Origin: Spirosoma fluviale
GTDB taxonomy: Bacteria > Bacteroidota > Bacteroidia > Cytophagales > Spirosomataceae
Reading direction: 5' to 3'
Length of the DNA stretch: 64,000 nucleotides
NCBI RefSeq assembly: GCF_900230225.1
Contig: NZ_OCNH01000001.1
Location: 992,001-1,056,000 of the forward strand
Shown: piece by piece, positions 18,660-27,311 of the stretch
Position numbering within the stretch: position 1 is the first letter of the stretch
How the letters are laid out: each line of letters opens with the position of its first letter
Position numbers and translations under genes: made by a program
Notes under the pieces: model-generated
The model's input: the letters and a program-made list of their open reading frames with translations, nothing else
Told to the model about the DNA's origin: nothing
Database searches by the model: none

Positions 18660-19343
18660 ATGCTGCTATCAGTTCTTATCCCTGCTTACAACGAGATTAC
18701 ATCTATTGATACCCTCCTCGAAAAGATTCAGGCTGTCCCAATAAATAAAGAGATTATTATTGTCGACGATGGCTCTACGGATGGTACCCGCGAGCACCTG
18801 TTAACGCTTAAGGCTATTCCTAACATCCGGGTAGTCCTCCACGAAAAGAATCAGGGGAAAGGCGCGGCAATCCGAACCGCCATTCAACACATGACCGGCG
18901 ATATTGCCATTGTACAGGACGCCGATCTGGAATACGAACCGCAAGACTACCTGGCGCTCGTAAAACCCATTGTCGATGGAAAAGAGAAGGTGATTTATGG
19001 CTCCCGGTTTCTCAATCCCGAAAACCGACATTCGTACTTCAGCTTCTACGTGGGGGGCCAGGTTGTTACGCTGCTGACAAATATTCTGTTCAATCAGCGC
19101 CTTACCGATGAGCCAACGTGCTATAAGGTGTTCGATGCCAACTTGTTGCGTTCTATTCCCCTCGATTGTACCCGCTTTGAGTTTTGCCCGGAAGTAACGG
19201 CTAAAGTTGCTAAGCGGGGAATCCGCATTAAGGAGTTGCCGATTAGTTATTATCCCCGTTCAATTGCTGAGGGCAAAAAGATTTCCTGGCTGGATGGGGT
19301 CGAAGCTATCTGGGTATTGCTTAAATACCGGCTTGTTAAGTGA
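18660..19343 (+). CDS. GT2-family glycosyltransferase (polyprenyl-phosphate sugar synthase-like)
   Basis: The 227-residue GT-A enzyme shows SVLIPAYNE, IIVDDGSTDGT and the metal-binding IVQDADLEYEP motif, and it matches dolichyl/undecaprenyl-phosphate mannosyl- or glucosyltransferases without a C-terminal membrane domain. It probably makes a polyprenyl-phosphate hexose for the GT-C-like enzyme encoded 39 bases upstream. The ATG at 18660 sits four bases after a strong -7 box, suggesting its own leaderless transcript besides read-through from upstream. It is convergent with the pseudouridine synthase gene. Confidence 0.88.
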   Translation: MLLSVLIPAYNEITSIDTLLEKIQAVPINKEIIIVDDGSTDGTREHLLTLKAIPNIRVVLHEKNQGKGAAIRTAIQHMTGDIAIVQDADLEYEPQDYLALVKPIVDGKEKVIYGSRFLNPENRHSYFSFYVGGQVVTLLTNILFNQRLTDEPTCYKVFDANLLRSIPLDCTRFEFCPEVTAKVAKRGIRIKELPISYYPRSIAEGKKISWLDGVEAIWVLLKYRLVK

Positions 19344-19355
19344 TGAATTCAGACA

Positions 19356-19397
19356 GGATCAACAGGATTTAAGCAGATTGATAAATCCTGTTAATCC
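19356..19397. repeat. Intergenic inverted repeat between convergent genes (GGATcAACAGGATTTA family)
   Basis: Arms of 16 bases (19356-19371 and 19382-19397) are reverse complements with one mismatch; weaker pairing extends outward. It fills the 68-base gap between two convergent stops and may act as a two-way terminator. Confidence 0.65.
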
Positions 19398-19411
19398 AGT
19401 CAGGAAATCTA

Positions 19412-20338
19412 TTACTCCTGCTCGCTTACTTTCACCAAAGCCAAAAACGATTTGGGTACGGGTGCTTCAAAGCGCATGGGTGCGCCCGTTATCGGGTGCT
19501 CAAACGCCAGCACCTCGGCGTGCAAACCCAGTCGGCCAATGGGATCTGTTTCAGCACCGTATTTTTCATCACCTGCTACTGGATGGCCAATATCCTGCAT
19601 GTGTACCCGAATCTGGTTTTTTCGCCCCGTTTCCAACTCCAGTTCCAATAAGGCATAGCCATTTCCGGCTTTCATGACTGTATAGTTGGTGATGGAAAGC
19701 TGGCCGGTATCGGGGTTCTGGCTGGAGTACACAATCAGGGCCTTGCTCTCGCGCAGGTAGGAGGTAATGGTACCTTGAGGGGGCTCCGGAACACCTTCTA
19801 CCAACGCTACGTAAGTGCGCTCTTTAGTCGTTGCGTTCCATGATTCCTGCATCAACCGCTGCACTTTTTCGCTTTTGGCGAACATCATTACACCCGAGGT
19901 TTCGCGGTCGAGACGGTGAATGATAAATATCTTGTTTTTGGGGTTTTCTTTTTTCGTGTATTCGCTCAAAATGCCGTACGCCGTCCGGTCGCGTTCTTTA
20001 TTCGTCGCCATCGAGAGCAACCCAGCCTGTTTGTTAATGACAATCAGGGACTGATCTTCGTACAAAATGGTGAGACCACGATACTGCGATGTTTGGGGTG
20101 CCCGGTTGGCCGCCACCGTAACAATCTGACCGGGCTTTAACGGGTGATTGAACTGGGTAAACACCTTCCCATCAATCAGAATCTGCTTATTGCCGAGCAG
20201 GGACTTGATGTTGTTGCGATTTTTATGGGGCAAATTGGCAATCAAAAAGGCCATGAGTTCGGCGGGCTCCGAAACGGTCAGTTTTACATCGGTACGTTGG
20301 CCGCGTTGTTTGCGGGGCTTGTCGTCGGTATTCTCCAT
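19412..20338 (-). CDS. RluA-family RNA pseudouridine synthase
   Basis: From the ATG at 20338 the protein has 308 residues: an N-terminal S4-like RNA-binding region (IKSLLGNKQILIDGKVFTQFNHPLKPGQIV) and the RluA catalytic domain with the active-site Asp in HRLDRETSGVMMFAKS. The enzyme isomerises uridine to pseudouridine in rRNA or tRNA; the exact target cannot be told from sequence. A longer frame starts at 20395, but an exact -7 box TACCTTTG lies inside that extension four bases before ATG 20338. This supports the shorter start and a leaderless mRNA. Confidence 0.9.
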   Translation of the reverse strand: MENTDDKPRKQRGQRTDVKLTVSEPAELMAFLIANLPHKNRNNIKSLLGNKQILIDGKVFTQFNHPLKPGQIVTVAANRAPQTSQYRGLTILYEDQSLIVINKQAGLLSMATNKERDRTAYGILSEYTKKENPKNKIFIIHRLDRETSGVMMFAKSEKVQRLMQESWNATTKERTYVALVEGVPEPPQGTITSYLRESKALIVYSSQNPDTGQLSITNYTVMKAGNGYALLELELETGRKNQIRVHMQDIGHPVAGDEKYGAETDPIGRLGLHAEVLAFEHPITGAPMRFEAPVPKSFLALVKVSEQE

Positions 20339-20342
20339 AGTG

Positions 20343-20350
20343 CAAAGGTA
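20343..20350 (-). promoter_or_regulatory. -7 box TACCTTTG four bases before the RluA-type gene start
   Basis: On the minus strand the box TACCTTTG is followed by CACT and then the ATG at 20338. It is an exact TAnnTTTG match. No TTTG -33 element is seen at the usual distance. Confidence 0.6.
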
Positions 20351-20393
20351 CGGCTTCGTCACCGATCTTGCTTGTATTCGTTTTGACTGGTAC

Positions 20394-20419
20394 AAAAAAG
20401 GCCTGCGTTGCCGCAGGCC
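20394..20419 (-). terminator. Intrinsic terminator of the LytS/LytTR operon
   Basis: Reading the minus strand, stem GGCCTGCG/CGCAGGCC with a four-base loop is followed by six T. It starts 60 bases after the LytTR stop and fits a classical Rho-independent terminator. Confidence 0.85.
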
Positions 20420-20478
20420 AAAGGGAAGGTTTAGGAGTAGTAATCAGGTAAAAACAGGCAGACGTGTAATAGCTTAGT

Positions 20479-21258
20479 TCATTTTCCCAGCCACTCTTTG
20501 AATTCCGTCATGCGGTCGCCACTTACGAAAACCTCCTGACGGGATTTGGGAATCATATCCAGCTTGAGTTTTCCCGCCGAAAAGGTATGAATGGTCTGAA
20601 TGGCAGGTAACGAAACCAGAAACTGACGACTGATCCGGAAAAACTGACGTGGGTTCAATATCTGCGTTAACTTGTCTAAACTATAATCGACAGGAAGCGT
20701 CAGGCCGTCTTTCGTAACCAGGAAAACAACTTTTTCTTCCAGATAGAAATAGGCAATGTCGCCGGTTTCGATGCTCCTTATTTTTGTGCCGACGGTTATC
20801 ATAAACCGCTCTTTATAATCGGTTTGCTTCGATTTGCCAATCAGATTCAATAGCGTTTCAATGTCATGAGCCGACGTTGAGGCTGTTTGTCCAAACTGTT
20901 TTTTCAGGGATTTGTATTTTTCAATAGCGGCTACCAGTTCGTCGTAATTGATAGGTTTAAGCAGGTAGTCGATGCTGTTGACCTTAAACGCCTGAATCAT
21001 GTATTCATCGTAGGCGGTCGTAAAAATGACGGGCGTTGTTAACTGCGTTTGTTCGAAAATCCGAAAGCCCAGATCATCCTCCAGATGTATATCCATAAAT
21101 ACCAGATCGACGGGCACGGGCGATTCGTCGAACCACGCCACGGCTTCGGCTACTGATGGAATGCGAGCCAGTACTTTTATAGTAGGGTCATATTTGTGAA
21201 GTAAACTTTCGAGCCGTTTGGCTGTCAGGTTTTCGTCTTCAATAATAGTAACGTTCAT
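20479..21258 (-). CDS. LytTR-family response regulator
   Basis: The 259-residue protein has a receiver domain with the phospho-acceptor Asp56 (LVFMDIHLEDD) and the conserved acidic pair EDEN at the start, then a C-terminal LytTR DNA-binding domain (about residues 150-255, PRQFFRISRQFLVSLPAIQTI). It is encoded 57 bases after the LytS-like kinase on the same strand, so the two form an operon and a cognate two-component system. LytTR/LytS pairs are common in Bacteroidota; their regulon here is unknown. Confidence 0.92.
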   Translation of the reverse strand: MNVTIIEDENLTAKRLESLLHKYDPTIKVLARIPSVAEAVAWFDESPVPVDLVFMDIHLEDDLGFRIFEQTQLTTPVIFTTAYDEYMIQAFKVNSIDYLLKPINYDELVAAIEKYKSLKKQFGQTASTSAHDIETLLNLIGKSKQTDYKERFMITVGTKIRSIETGDIAYFYLEEKVVFLVTKDGLTLPVDYSLDKLTQILNPRQFFRISRQFLVSLPAIQTIHTFSAGKLKLDMIPKSRQEVFVSGDRMTEFKEWLGK

Positions 21259-21315
21259 AGGCGTATAGAACGAATGGCTGAATAAGGAAATCTATTCATA
21301 AAAAGAAGGTCTCGT

Positions 21316-22515
21316 TCAGGCGAGTGTACGCGTGCCGGCAGATATACCATTACGCTCACTCGCCGGTTCATTCATTCGTTCGTTGAATAACAAGGGTATT
21401 TTTATGATGAAGCTGCCTTCGCTGTCACTAACCCGAACGGGCCGCTCGGTCAGGAGCGCGTAACGGGTGATGATGTTTTGCAGACCCATACCGGTCGATG
21501 TTTCGGACTGGGGGCGGGGTTGTAAGTTATTTTTCACAACCAGACAGTCGCCTTCCAGCAGAATATGGACATTCAAGGGCTCTTTCGCCGACATGCGATT
21601 GTGCTTAACGGCGTTTTCGACCAATAACTGAAGCGTTAGCGGGGCAATGCTATAGCGGGTCTGGTCTGCCTCAGGAACGTTGATGATAACATCGAATTTT
21701 TTCTCGAAGCGGATATTCAGCAGAAAGCGGTAGGCCTGAATAAACTCCAGTTCGGTTTTCAGCAAGACCCGTTCGTTATCTTTCTGCTCCAGAATGTAAC
21801 GGTAGGCCCGCGATAGCTGGTCGATGAACTTCTCCGACAGTTCGGCGTCGGCATGGACCAAAGACGACAATATACTCAGGCTGTTGAACAGAAAGTGCGG
21901 ATTTACCTGGCTTTTCAGGGCCGCAAACTGCGCCTGCACATTCTCTTTTTCCAGCCGTTCGGCGCGTACCTGAACAACCTCCAACTCACGATAAGCCCGT
22001 CGATTGGCAGCCAGGTAAAAAGCGGACAGCATGGCCATCACCGTTAAGCCGTTGTTGACGCGTCGGCGTTGTTCACTCCGTTTTCGTCGCTCTTCCAATA
22101 TGGCCGGTGTTGGAACCGGGCGCTGTGGCCGAATTTCCTGATCGTGGTAAACCCCGAAATTTCGTTCAAGCGCGGTGTCCAATCCACGCCAGGTCATAAA
22201 AAAGGCGAAGTTAAACACCAGTGCCAATGCGCTGGCAATGACCAAAGTAGCCAGTTGGGCCGGGATTTTGAACTCGATGAGAAAACCTTCGCCAAAACGC
22301 TTGAAAAGTACCTGCTGAAGCCATTCGGCAACGGTGAGCCAGGCATAAAAAAACAGAACCGTCAGGATCGTTTCCACTATCCAGAAGGGCACATTACGTG
22401 CCATCAGCAACCAGGTCAGCGTTGACACATTGACGTACAGCCGAATTGGAAAGTAGATAACGAATACGCTCAGGGCAAGTTGCCACTTTTGCGAAGTCGT
22501 CAGACGGTTAGACAT
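21316..22515 (-). CDS. LytS-type sensor histidine kinase
   Basis: The 399-residue protein has about four transmembrane helices in the first 175 residues, a coiled segment, and a His_kinase domain with the phospho-accepting His in NPHFLFNSL (H207). A HATPase region follows (LLVENAVKHN ... TGMGLQNI). There is no dedicated periplasmic sensor domain. A charged Arg-rich stretch (EERRKRSEQRRR) lies before the last helix. It is the first gene of a two-gene operon with the LytTR regulator and has a good -33/-7 promoter close upstream. Confidence 0.9.
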   Translation of the reverse strand: MSNRLTTSQKWQLALSVFVIYFPIRLYVNVSTLTWLLMARNVPFWIVETILTVLFFYAWLTVAEWLQQVLFKRFGEGFLIEFKIPAQLATLVIASALALVFNFAFFMTWRGLDTALERNFGVYHDQEIRPQRPVPTPAILEERRKRSEQRRRVNNGLTVMAMLSAFYLAANRRAYRELEVVQVRAERLEKENVQAQFAALKSQVNPHFLFNSLSILSSLVHADAELSEKFIDQLSRAYRYILEQKDNERVLLKTELEFIQAYRFLLNIRFEKKFDVIINVPEADQTRYSIAPLTLQLLVENAVKHNRMSAKEPLNVHILLEGDCLVVKNNLQPRPQSETSTGMGLQNIITRYALLTERPVRVSDSEGSFIIKIPLLFNERMNEPASERNGISAGTRTLA

Positions 22516-22534
22516 GGTACATCAGGTTTATAAA

Positions 22535-22564
22535 CAAAACTAATTAGATCTGGTAAATAGCAAA
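22535..22564 (-). promoter_or_regulatory. -33/-7 promoter of the LytS/LytTR operon
   Basis: On the minus strand TTTG (22564-22561) is followed after 18 bases by TAGTTTTG (22542-22535), an exact -7 match at near-consensus spacing. The start codon is about 20 bases downstream. Confidence 0.65.
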
Positions 22565-22681
22565 AAAGAAACCGGCGGAATGCCCGTTTCAGGAATCTGA
22601 ATGACGCCATTCTGATTTTGAAGGAAGGAGGAATTTTAGGGACTGGGTCTACATTCTGAAAGTAGGTTAATGTCAAATCCA

Positions 22682-22689
22682 TACATTTG
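22682..22689 (+). promoter_or_regulatory. -7 box TACATTTG before the SdiA-regulated-like gene
   Basis: Exact TAnnTTTG match 17 bases before the ATG at 22707; no clear -33 element. Confidence 0.45.
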
Positions 22690-22706
22690 CCCAAAATCAG
22701 TCTGTT

Positions 22707-23540
22707 ATGAATCGTCTTTTTATTGGTTTTATAATCCTGCTGGCGGGTTGCGGCACCTCGTCAAAAACAAATGAGCAACCCGAAGCCGGAACCCTGGCCA
22801 CTGAGTTTAAATTGCCGTATCAGCTCAGCGCCCCCGACCAGACGTATGCCCTCCCGAAAGAATTGAAGGAAATATCGGGCCTGACTTATTATAAAGACGA
22901 TCAGCTTCTGTGCGTGCAGGACGAAGAGGCCGTTGTTTACGTATTTGATACGAAAAAAGGCAAAGTCGTCAAGGATTTCGGTTTTGGCGGATACGGCGAT
23001 TTCGAGGGCATTGAATACGTGAACGGGCAGGTTTATGTACTTGAGAGCAATGGTACACTTTCCCGTTTCGAGCCTGAATCAACCCAAATTGGTAAGACCA
23101 AAACAGATCTACCCAAAAAAACGGAAGTTGAAGGGTTAGGGTACGATCCTAAAACCAAGCGTTTGCTCATTGCGGTAAAAAACGGAGAGGGATCGAGTGA
23201 TAAGGCTGTGTATTCGTTCGATCTGCTAAACCGGGCGGTGTTTAAAGACATGAGCTTAAATGACGACCAACTGAAAGGAGCGGGAATTGACCCCAAAACC
23301 TACAAGCCGTCGGGGATTGCCGTGCATCCGAAAACGGGGGAGTGGTACATGCTCACGTCTGTCGGCAAACGACTCCTGATCACGAGCCGTAAAGCTAAAA
23401 TTATCTATTCTGAACCGCTTGACCCGAAGGCCTTTCGCCAGCCCGAAGGCATCTGTTTTGCCCCAAACGGCGACCTGTACATTGCCAGTGAGGGTAATGG
23501 GGAAAAGGGATATATTCAGAAGTTCACGTACCGGAAGTAA
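22707..23540 (+). CDS. SdiA-regulated-like beta-propeller lipoprotein
   Basis: The 277-residue product starts with a lipoprotein signal (FIGFIILLAGC, lipobox Cys15) followed by repeated blades such as EISGLTYYKDDQLLCVQDEEAVVYVFD and GDFEGIEYVNGQVYVLES, which match the SdiA-regulated (YjiK-like) family. These are predicted six-bladed propellers anchored in the envelope; their role is not established. The gene is monocistronic, with a -7 box 17 bases before ATG, and is convergent with the permease gene across a long imperfect palindrome. Confidence 0.82.
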   Translation: MNRLFIGFIILLAGCGTSSKTNEQPEAGTLATEFKLPYQLSAPDQTYALPKELKEISGLTYYKDDQLLCVQDEEAVVYVFDTKKGKVVKDFGFGGYGDFEGIEYVNGQVYVLESNGTLSRFEPESTQIGKTKTDLPKKTEVEGLGYDPKTKRLLIAVKNGEGSSDKAVYSFDLLNRAVFKDMSLNDDQLKGAGIDPKTYKPSGIAVHPKTGEWYMLTSVGKRLLITSRKAKIIYSEPLDPKAFRQPEGICFAPNGDLYIASEGNGEKGYIQKFTYRK

Positions 23541-23565
23541 TCTGAACCGCACGGGCTACCCCGTA

Positions 23566-23656
23566 GGATTTAATGGATTTTTGTGATTAGCATGATTTCA
23601 AGTCAACAAATGTCATCTACTGAAATCAATGCCAGTCAGGTAAATCAGCTAAATCC
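23566..23656. repeat. Long imperfect palindrome between convergent genes
   Basis: The left arm, 23566-23600 (starting GGATTTAATGGATT), and the right arm, 23621-23656 (ending CAGCTAAATCC), pair over about 35 positions with several mismatches and one bulge. The GGATTTA/TAAATCC ends resemble the repeat at 19356-19397. Possible two-way terminator or decayed mobile palindrome. Confidence 0.55.
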
Positions 23657-23665
23657 CGGTTTAAA

Positions 23666-24892
23666 CTATTTTTTAAACGCCAGCGCTTTCACGGGTTGAA
23701 TGCGGTTGATGAGGATTGTTGATAACCAAAGAACAAGACCAATCAGGATAATTGTGGCGCCATTGAGGGCCAGAATCGTTTCCCAGTCCCAGGCGATGGG
23801 CACGTAGCTGACGAAGTAATTTTTTGGGTCCAGCGGAATGAGTTTGAAGCGTTCCTGCGCGAAGCACAGGCCAATCCCAACCAGATTACCGATGAGTAAT
23901 CCCCAGCCGACCATGTTGAGCCCGACAAAGACAAACATTCGTCGAATGAGGGCATTGTTTCCTCCTAATGCCTTGAGTAGCCCAATCATGGGTGTACGCT
24001 CCATCATTAACACAAGCAGTACGGACACCATGTTGAACGAGGCTACGAACGTAATCAGTGTCAACAGAATAATCATGTTCCGGTCGAGCAGCAGCATCCA
24101 GTCGAATAAGGGTCGGTACTGATCCGTTACCCGCGTTAAGCGCATGTCGGGTGCCATGGCCTGAAATACATTATTGGCAGCGAGGGTTAGCTGATTGAAA
24201 TCGTTCACGTAGATCTCGTAGCTTCCTACTGAGTCGGGTCCCCAGCGGTTGAGTTTCTGCACCAGCCGAATATCGCCGAGGGCAATGGTCTTATCGACTT
24301 CCTCAAGGCCGGTTTCGTAAATACCCACTACGGTCATTTTTCGGGCACGGGGCGGGTTCCCCAGAAAGTAAAGCGGTACGGCATCGCCAACTTTCACGTT
24401 CAACTGATTGGCCATCAGCTGGCTGAGAAGTAGCTGGGTAGAGCCGGAGCCCGTATCGGCACCCACCACAGGTACTGTACCGGCCACCAGTGACTCTTTG
24501 AACAGATTCCAGTCGTAGTCTTTACCAACTCCCTTCAGGATGACGCCCGTTAACTCTTCCGGTGTTTTTAAAATCCCCGCTTTCAGAGCAACGGCCTGAA
24601 TGTGGCGTACGCCGGGAACACGGGTACTATCGCGGTAAAGCGTGGTTTTAAGAGAGAGAGCGGTTTCTTCGTAAGATGCGTTATTGGTGAATTTGCTGAC
24701 CTGTAAGTGGGCACCAAACAGAAAAATCTTCTGCTCAATGGTGCGTTTGTAGCCGAACAAAACAGCAAAGGCGATAATCAAAATCGCCAGTCCAAGCGCA
24801 ATACTGGCGATGCCAACGCGCGTAACGGTAGCCGAAAAGCTTCCTTTCGGAGCGTGACGAACTTTTCGGGCCAGAAAAACAGGAACGTTCAA
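23666..24892 (-). CDS. ABC transporter permease of the LolC/LolE (FtsX-like) family
   Basis: The 408-residue protein has one N-terminal helix (about 22-48), a large periplasmic MacB_PCD-like domain (about 50-270) and three C-terminal helices (FtsX domain, about 270-400). This is the layout of lipoprotein-releasing permeases, which pass lipoproteins from the inner membrane to LolA with a LolD ATPase. No ATPase gene adjoins it, as is usual in Bacteroidota. Macrolide-export-type functions cannot be excluded. Confidence 0.85.
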   Translation of the reverse strand: MNVPVFLARKVRHAPKGSFSATVTRVGIASIALGLAILIIAFAVLFGYKRTIEQKIFLFGAHLQVSKFTNNASYEETALSLKTTLYRDSTRVPGVRHIQAVALKAGILKTPEELTGVILKGVGKDYDWNLFKESLVAGTVPVVGADTGSGSTQLLLSQLMANQLNVKVGDAVPLYFLGNPPRARKMTVVGIYETGLEEVDKTIALGDIRLVQKLNRWGPDSVGSYEIYVNDFNQLTLAANNVFQAMAPDMRLTRVTDQYRPLFDWMLLLDRNMIILLTLITFVASFNMVSVLLVLMMERTPMIGLLKALGGNNALIRRMFVFVGLNMVGWGLLIGNLVGIGLCFAQERFKLIPLDPKNYFVSYVPIAWDWETILALNGATIILIGLVLWLSTILINRIQPVKALAFKK

Positions 24893-25146
24893 AATGAAGT
24901 CGTTGATTATCGGTCAATAGCTATTGGCCTGAAGAGTAAAGCGAAAGCTCAGGTAAGTGACTGACTACAGACTGACAACTAACGACCTCCGGACAATAAC
25001 TGTTTTATTATTGCCTGTAAAAGTAAGAGTTTTAAAGAATGTAGTTTCACGAATGGCTTTGTTGTTGCTGGATTATTGGTAAGCAATTTCCCTTGACTGG
25101 CTGTTGATCCGGTCGTGGATCTGATAGGGTTTGCCTGCTAATTGGT

Positions 25147-27240
25147 ATGTTTGTAGTTGTTTTATACCGTAACTCCGTGAGATTAATAGTAATAGCCCTG
25201 GTATTTATCCTGGTTGATTGTACCACTATGCGGGCACAAAAGGCTGTCAGGCTCGATCAATGGCCTGCCAGACTGCAACTTTATCCCCGTAATCAATTAA
25301 GTCAGTGTTCCGTCGCGATTTCCGGGCAAGCTCCCGATGACGATGTAAAAGCCATTTCTCTGGTGGTTGCCAGAGATAATAAGCCGTACCAGTATCGTAA
25401 AATAATTCCTGACTCGCTGACCGGGCACTTTGCCTTTGCCCCGGTTATCAAAGCCGAACTGAATCAGTACAGTTTTCAGCTGTTTATACACCGAGTCTTA
25501 CAGGCAGACTCGGTACGGGTAGCTTTTCGCGATAGCATTGTTTGTGGCGATGTTTTCCTGATTATGGGGCAGTCGAATGCAGTTGGACAATATGAGGATT
25601 ACACAATTCGCAGCACATTCTGCCGCACGTTTGGTGTACACAACTTCAATAATAGCTACAATCCGGCAGATACGGCCTGGTGTCTGACCAACACAAAAGA
25701 GGATCTTACCTGCCTGTGGGGCATGGAGTTGCAACGAATGATCAAGGAGAAACAGGGCATTCCAACAGCTATTATAAACGGTGCCGTTGGCGGGACTACG
25801 ATTACCAGTCATGCCAATCGGGATGCCAGTCAGCCGATGTCGTTAAGTACACTTTATGGGCGCTTGCTGTACAGAGCAAGTAAGGCCGGTGTAGCCAGTC
25901 AGGCAAAAGCCATGATCTGGCGGCAGGGCGAAGCCGAAGCGGCCAATAATCCGGACGTTTATGTTCGTACCTTCCCACAACTCTACAACTATTGGAAACT
26001 AGACTACCCCGGCCTGAGAAAAATCTATCATTCGCAGATCAATATATTAACCGACAACGTAATCAATGCGGGTGTTTTACGGGACTTCCAACGTCGGTCT
26101 AAGTCTATTTTTGCCGATAATGAGCCCATTGCTACCGTTGGTTTGCCAGGGTACGAGGGTGTACATTATGATGAAGCAGGCCATTATCAGTTCGGGTTGG
26201 AACTGTATCGGCTCATCGCTCGTGATCTTTATGGGGTTGTTGATACCGCTGGCATTGGGTCGCCTAATCTGCAAAAGCTATATTATAGCAAGCCCGAACA
26301 GGACGAAATTACCCTTGAATTCGAACCCGTTCATAAAATGAGCTGGCCAGCCGATACGATCATCAGCAGTAAAGGGTATCGCTACGCAAAAAGTTTATCC
26401 GATTTTATCTATACTGACTACCCAACGGGCGAAAGTGGTCTGGTTAAGTCAGTTGCCGAACGGGGAAATTCTCTGGTCATAAAGTTGACAAAACGCATCA
26501 CGGCGAAACACCTGACCTATTTGCCCTCATCTTACCAGGACAATCAGGTTGGTTTTTATGTGGGGCCTGTTATTCGGAATAAACTGGGGATGCGGGCGCT
26601 TAGCTTTTACCAGGTTCCGATTGCCCCGGCATTACCTGCTGCAACGAATTTTTTGGCTGTTCCTGTAGATACAAGTGCTATAGAACTTAGCTGGGATAAT
26701 AAGATAGATAGTCTGGCTAGGTGGTCGATTGAGCGGGCCGATACAAACGGCATTTTCAAGCAAATAGCGGTATTGTCGGGCACTAGCCAAACGTATCAGG
26801 ACCTGCGAAGCAGTGATACAAAAAGTTCGCTTAAGATAGGAGAAATCTACCAATACCGTATCCGGTCGGTGTCCCCTCAGTCTGCATCGGATTACTCGCC
26901 CATTGTTACTGCCTCGCTAAAAGTAGTGCTGGATGCTAAGCTGCTGCCCCAACTGGAAGTAGAAAGTACATTGGTTGGAATTGCGTTGGGGACACTGTTA
27001 TATCCTAATCCGGCTGATGATGAGGTATCTGTCCGACTCCCTCTGGAATGGAGTGGTGATGTGATCCAACTTACGTTAACGGATCCGGCTGGTAAGGTAA
27101 TTTTACAGCGTAATCACCAGATGTCATTAGGAGCAACGTCGCTGATATTTTCGGTCGCTGCCCTTCCTTCCGGAGTTTATATTGTCTCATTGGGCTATGG
27201 TAAAGGGGGTATTCGATGCCGGTTGGTAGTGGCTCATTAA
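25147..27240 (+). CDS. T9SS-exported SGNH/sialate O-acetylesterase-like protein
   Basis: The 697-residue protein has an N-terminal hydrophobic export segment (IVIALVFILVDC), then an SGNH esterase domain of the SASA (carbohydrate acetylesterase) type: GQSNAVG with Ser143, GAVGGT, WRQGEAEAA and a later GVHYDEAGH His. A fibronectin-like sandwich follows (about 510-600). The C-terminal about 80 residues form a type A T9SS sorting domain (LYPNPADDEVSV ... LPSGVYIVSL). It is therefore predicted to be secreted across the outer membrane and to deacetylate a glycan. The 254 bases upstream show no clear promoter. Confidence 0.87.
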   Translation: MFVVVLYRNSVRLIVIALVFILVDCTTMRAQKAVRLDQWPARLQLYPRNQLSQCSVAISGQAPDDDVKAISLVVARDNKPYQYRKIIPDSLTGHFAFAPVIKAELNQYSFQLFIHRVLQADSVRVAFRDSIVCGDVFLIMGQSNAVGQYEDYTIRSTFCRTFGVHNFNNSYNPADTAWCLTNTKEDLTCLWGMELQRMIKEKQGIPTAIINGAVGGTTITSHANRDASQPMSLSTLYGRLLYRASKAGVASQAKAMIWRQGEAEAANNPDVYVRTFPQLYNYWKLDYPGLRKIYHSQINILTDNVINAGVLRDFQRRSKSIFADNEPIATVGLPGYEGVHYDEAGHYQFGLELYRLIARDLYGVVDTAGIGSPNLQKLYYSKPEQDEITLEFEPVHKMSWPADTIISSKGYRYAKSLSDFIYTDYPTGESGLVKSVAERGNSLVIKLTKRITAKHLTYLPSSYQDNQVGFYVGPVIRNKLGMRALSFYQVPIAPALPAATNFLAVPVDTSAIELSWDNKIDSLARWSIERADTNGIFKQIAVLSGTSQTYQDLRSSDTKSSLKIGEIYQYRIRSVSPQSASDYSPIVTASLKVVLDAKLLPQLEVESTLVGIALGTLLYPNPADDEVSVRLPLEWSGDVIQLTLTDPAGKVILQRNHQMSLGATSLIFSVAALPSGVYIVSLGYGKGGIRCRLVVAH

Positions 27241-27285
27241 ATGGTTGGTTATAAAAGCAAGTAGGGCGTTTTCACAAAAATGCCC

Positions 27286-27293
27286 TAACTTTG
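27286..27293 (+). promoter_or_regulatory. -7 box TAACTTTG of guaA
   Basis: Exact TAnnTTTG match 18 bases before the guaA ATG. No TTTG at the -33 spacing. No purine riboswitch fold is evident in the short leader. Confidence 0.5.
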
Positions 27294-27311
27294 CATTTTA
27301 GAGACCTATTC

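Noticed and set aside
24893-25146. Small gene in the gap before the T9SS esterase
   Set aside because: Only short frames without start context or recognisable peptide features.
27241-27311. Purine riboswitch in the guaA leader
   Set aside because: The leader after the -7 box is about 18 bases, too short for an aptamer.
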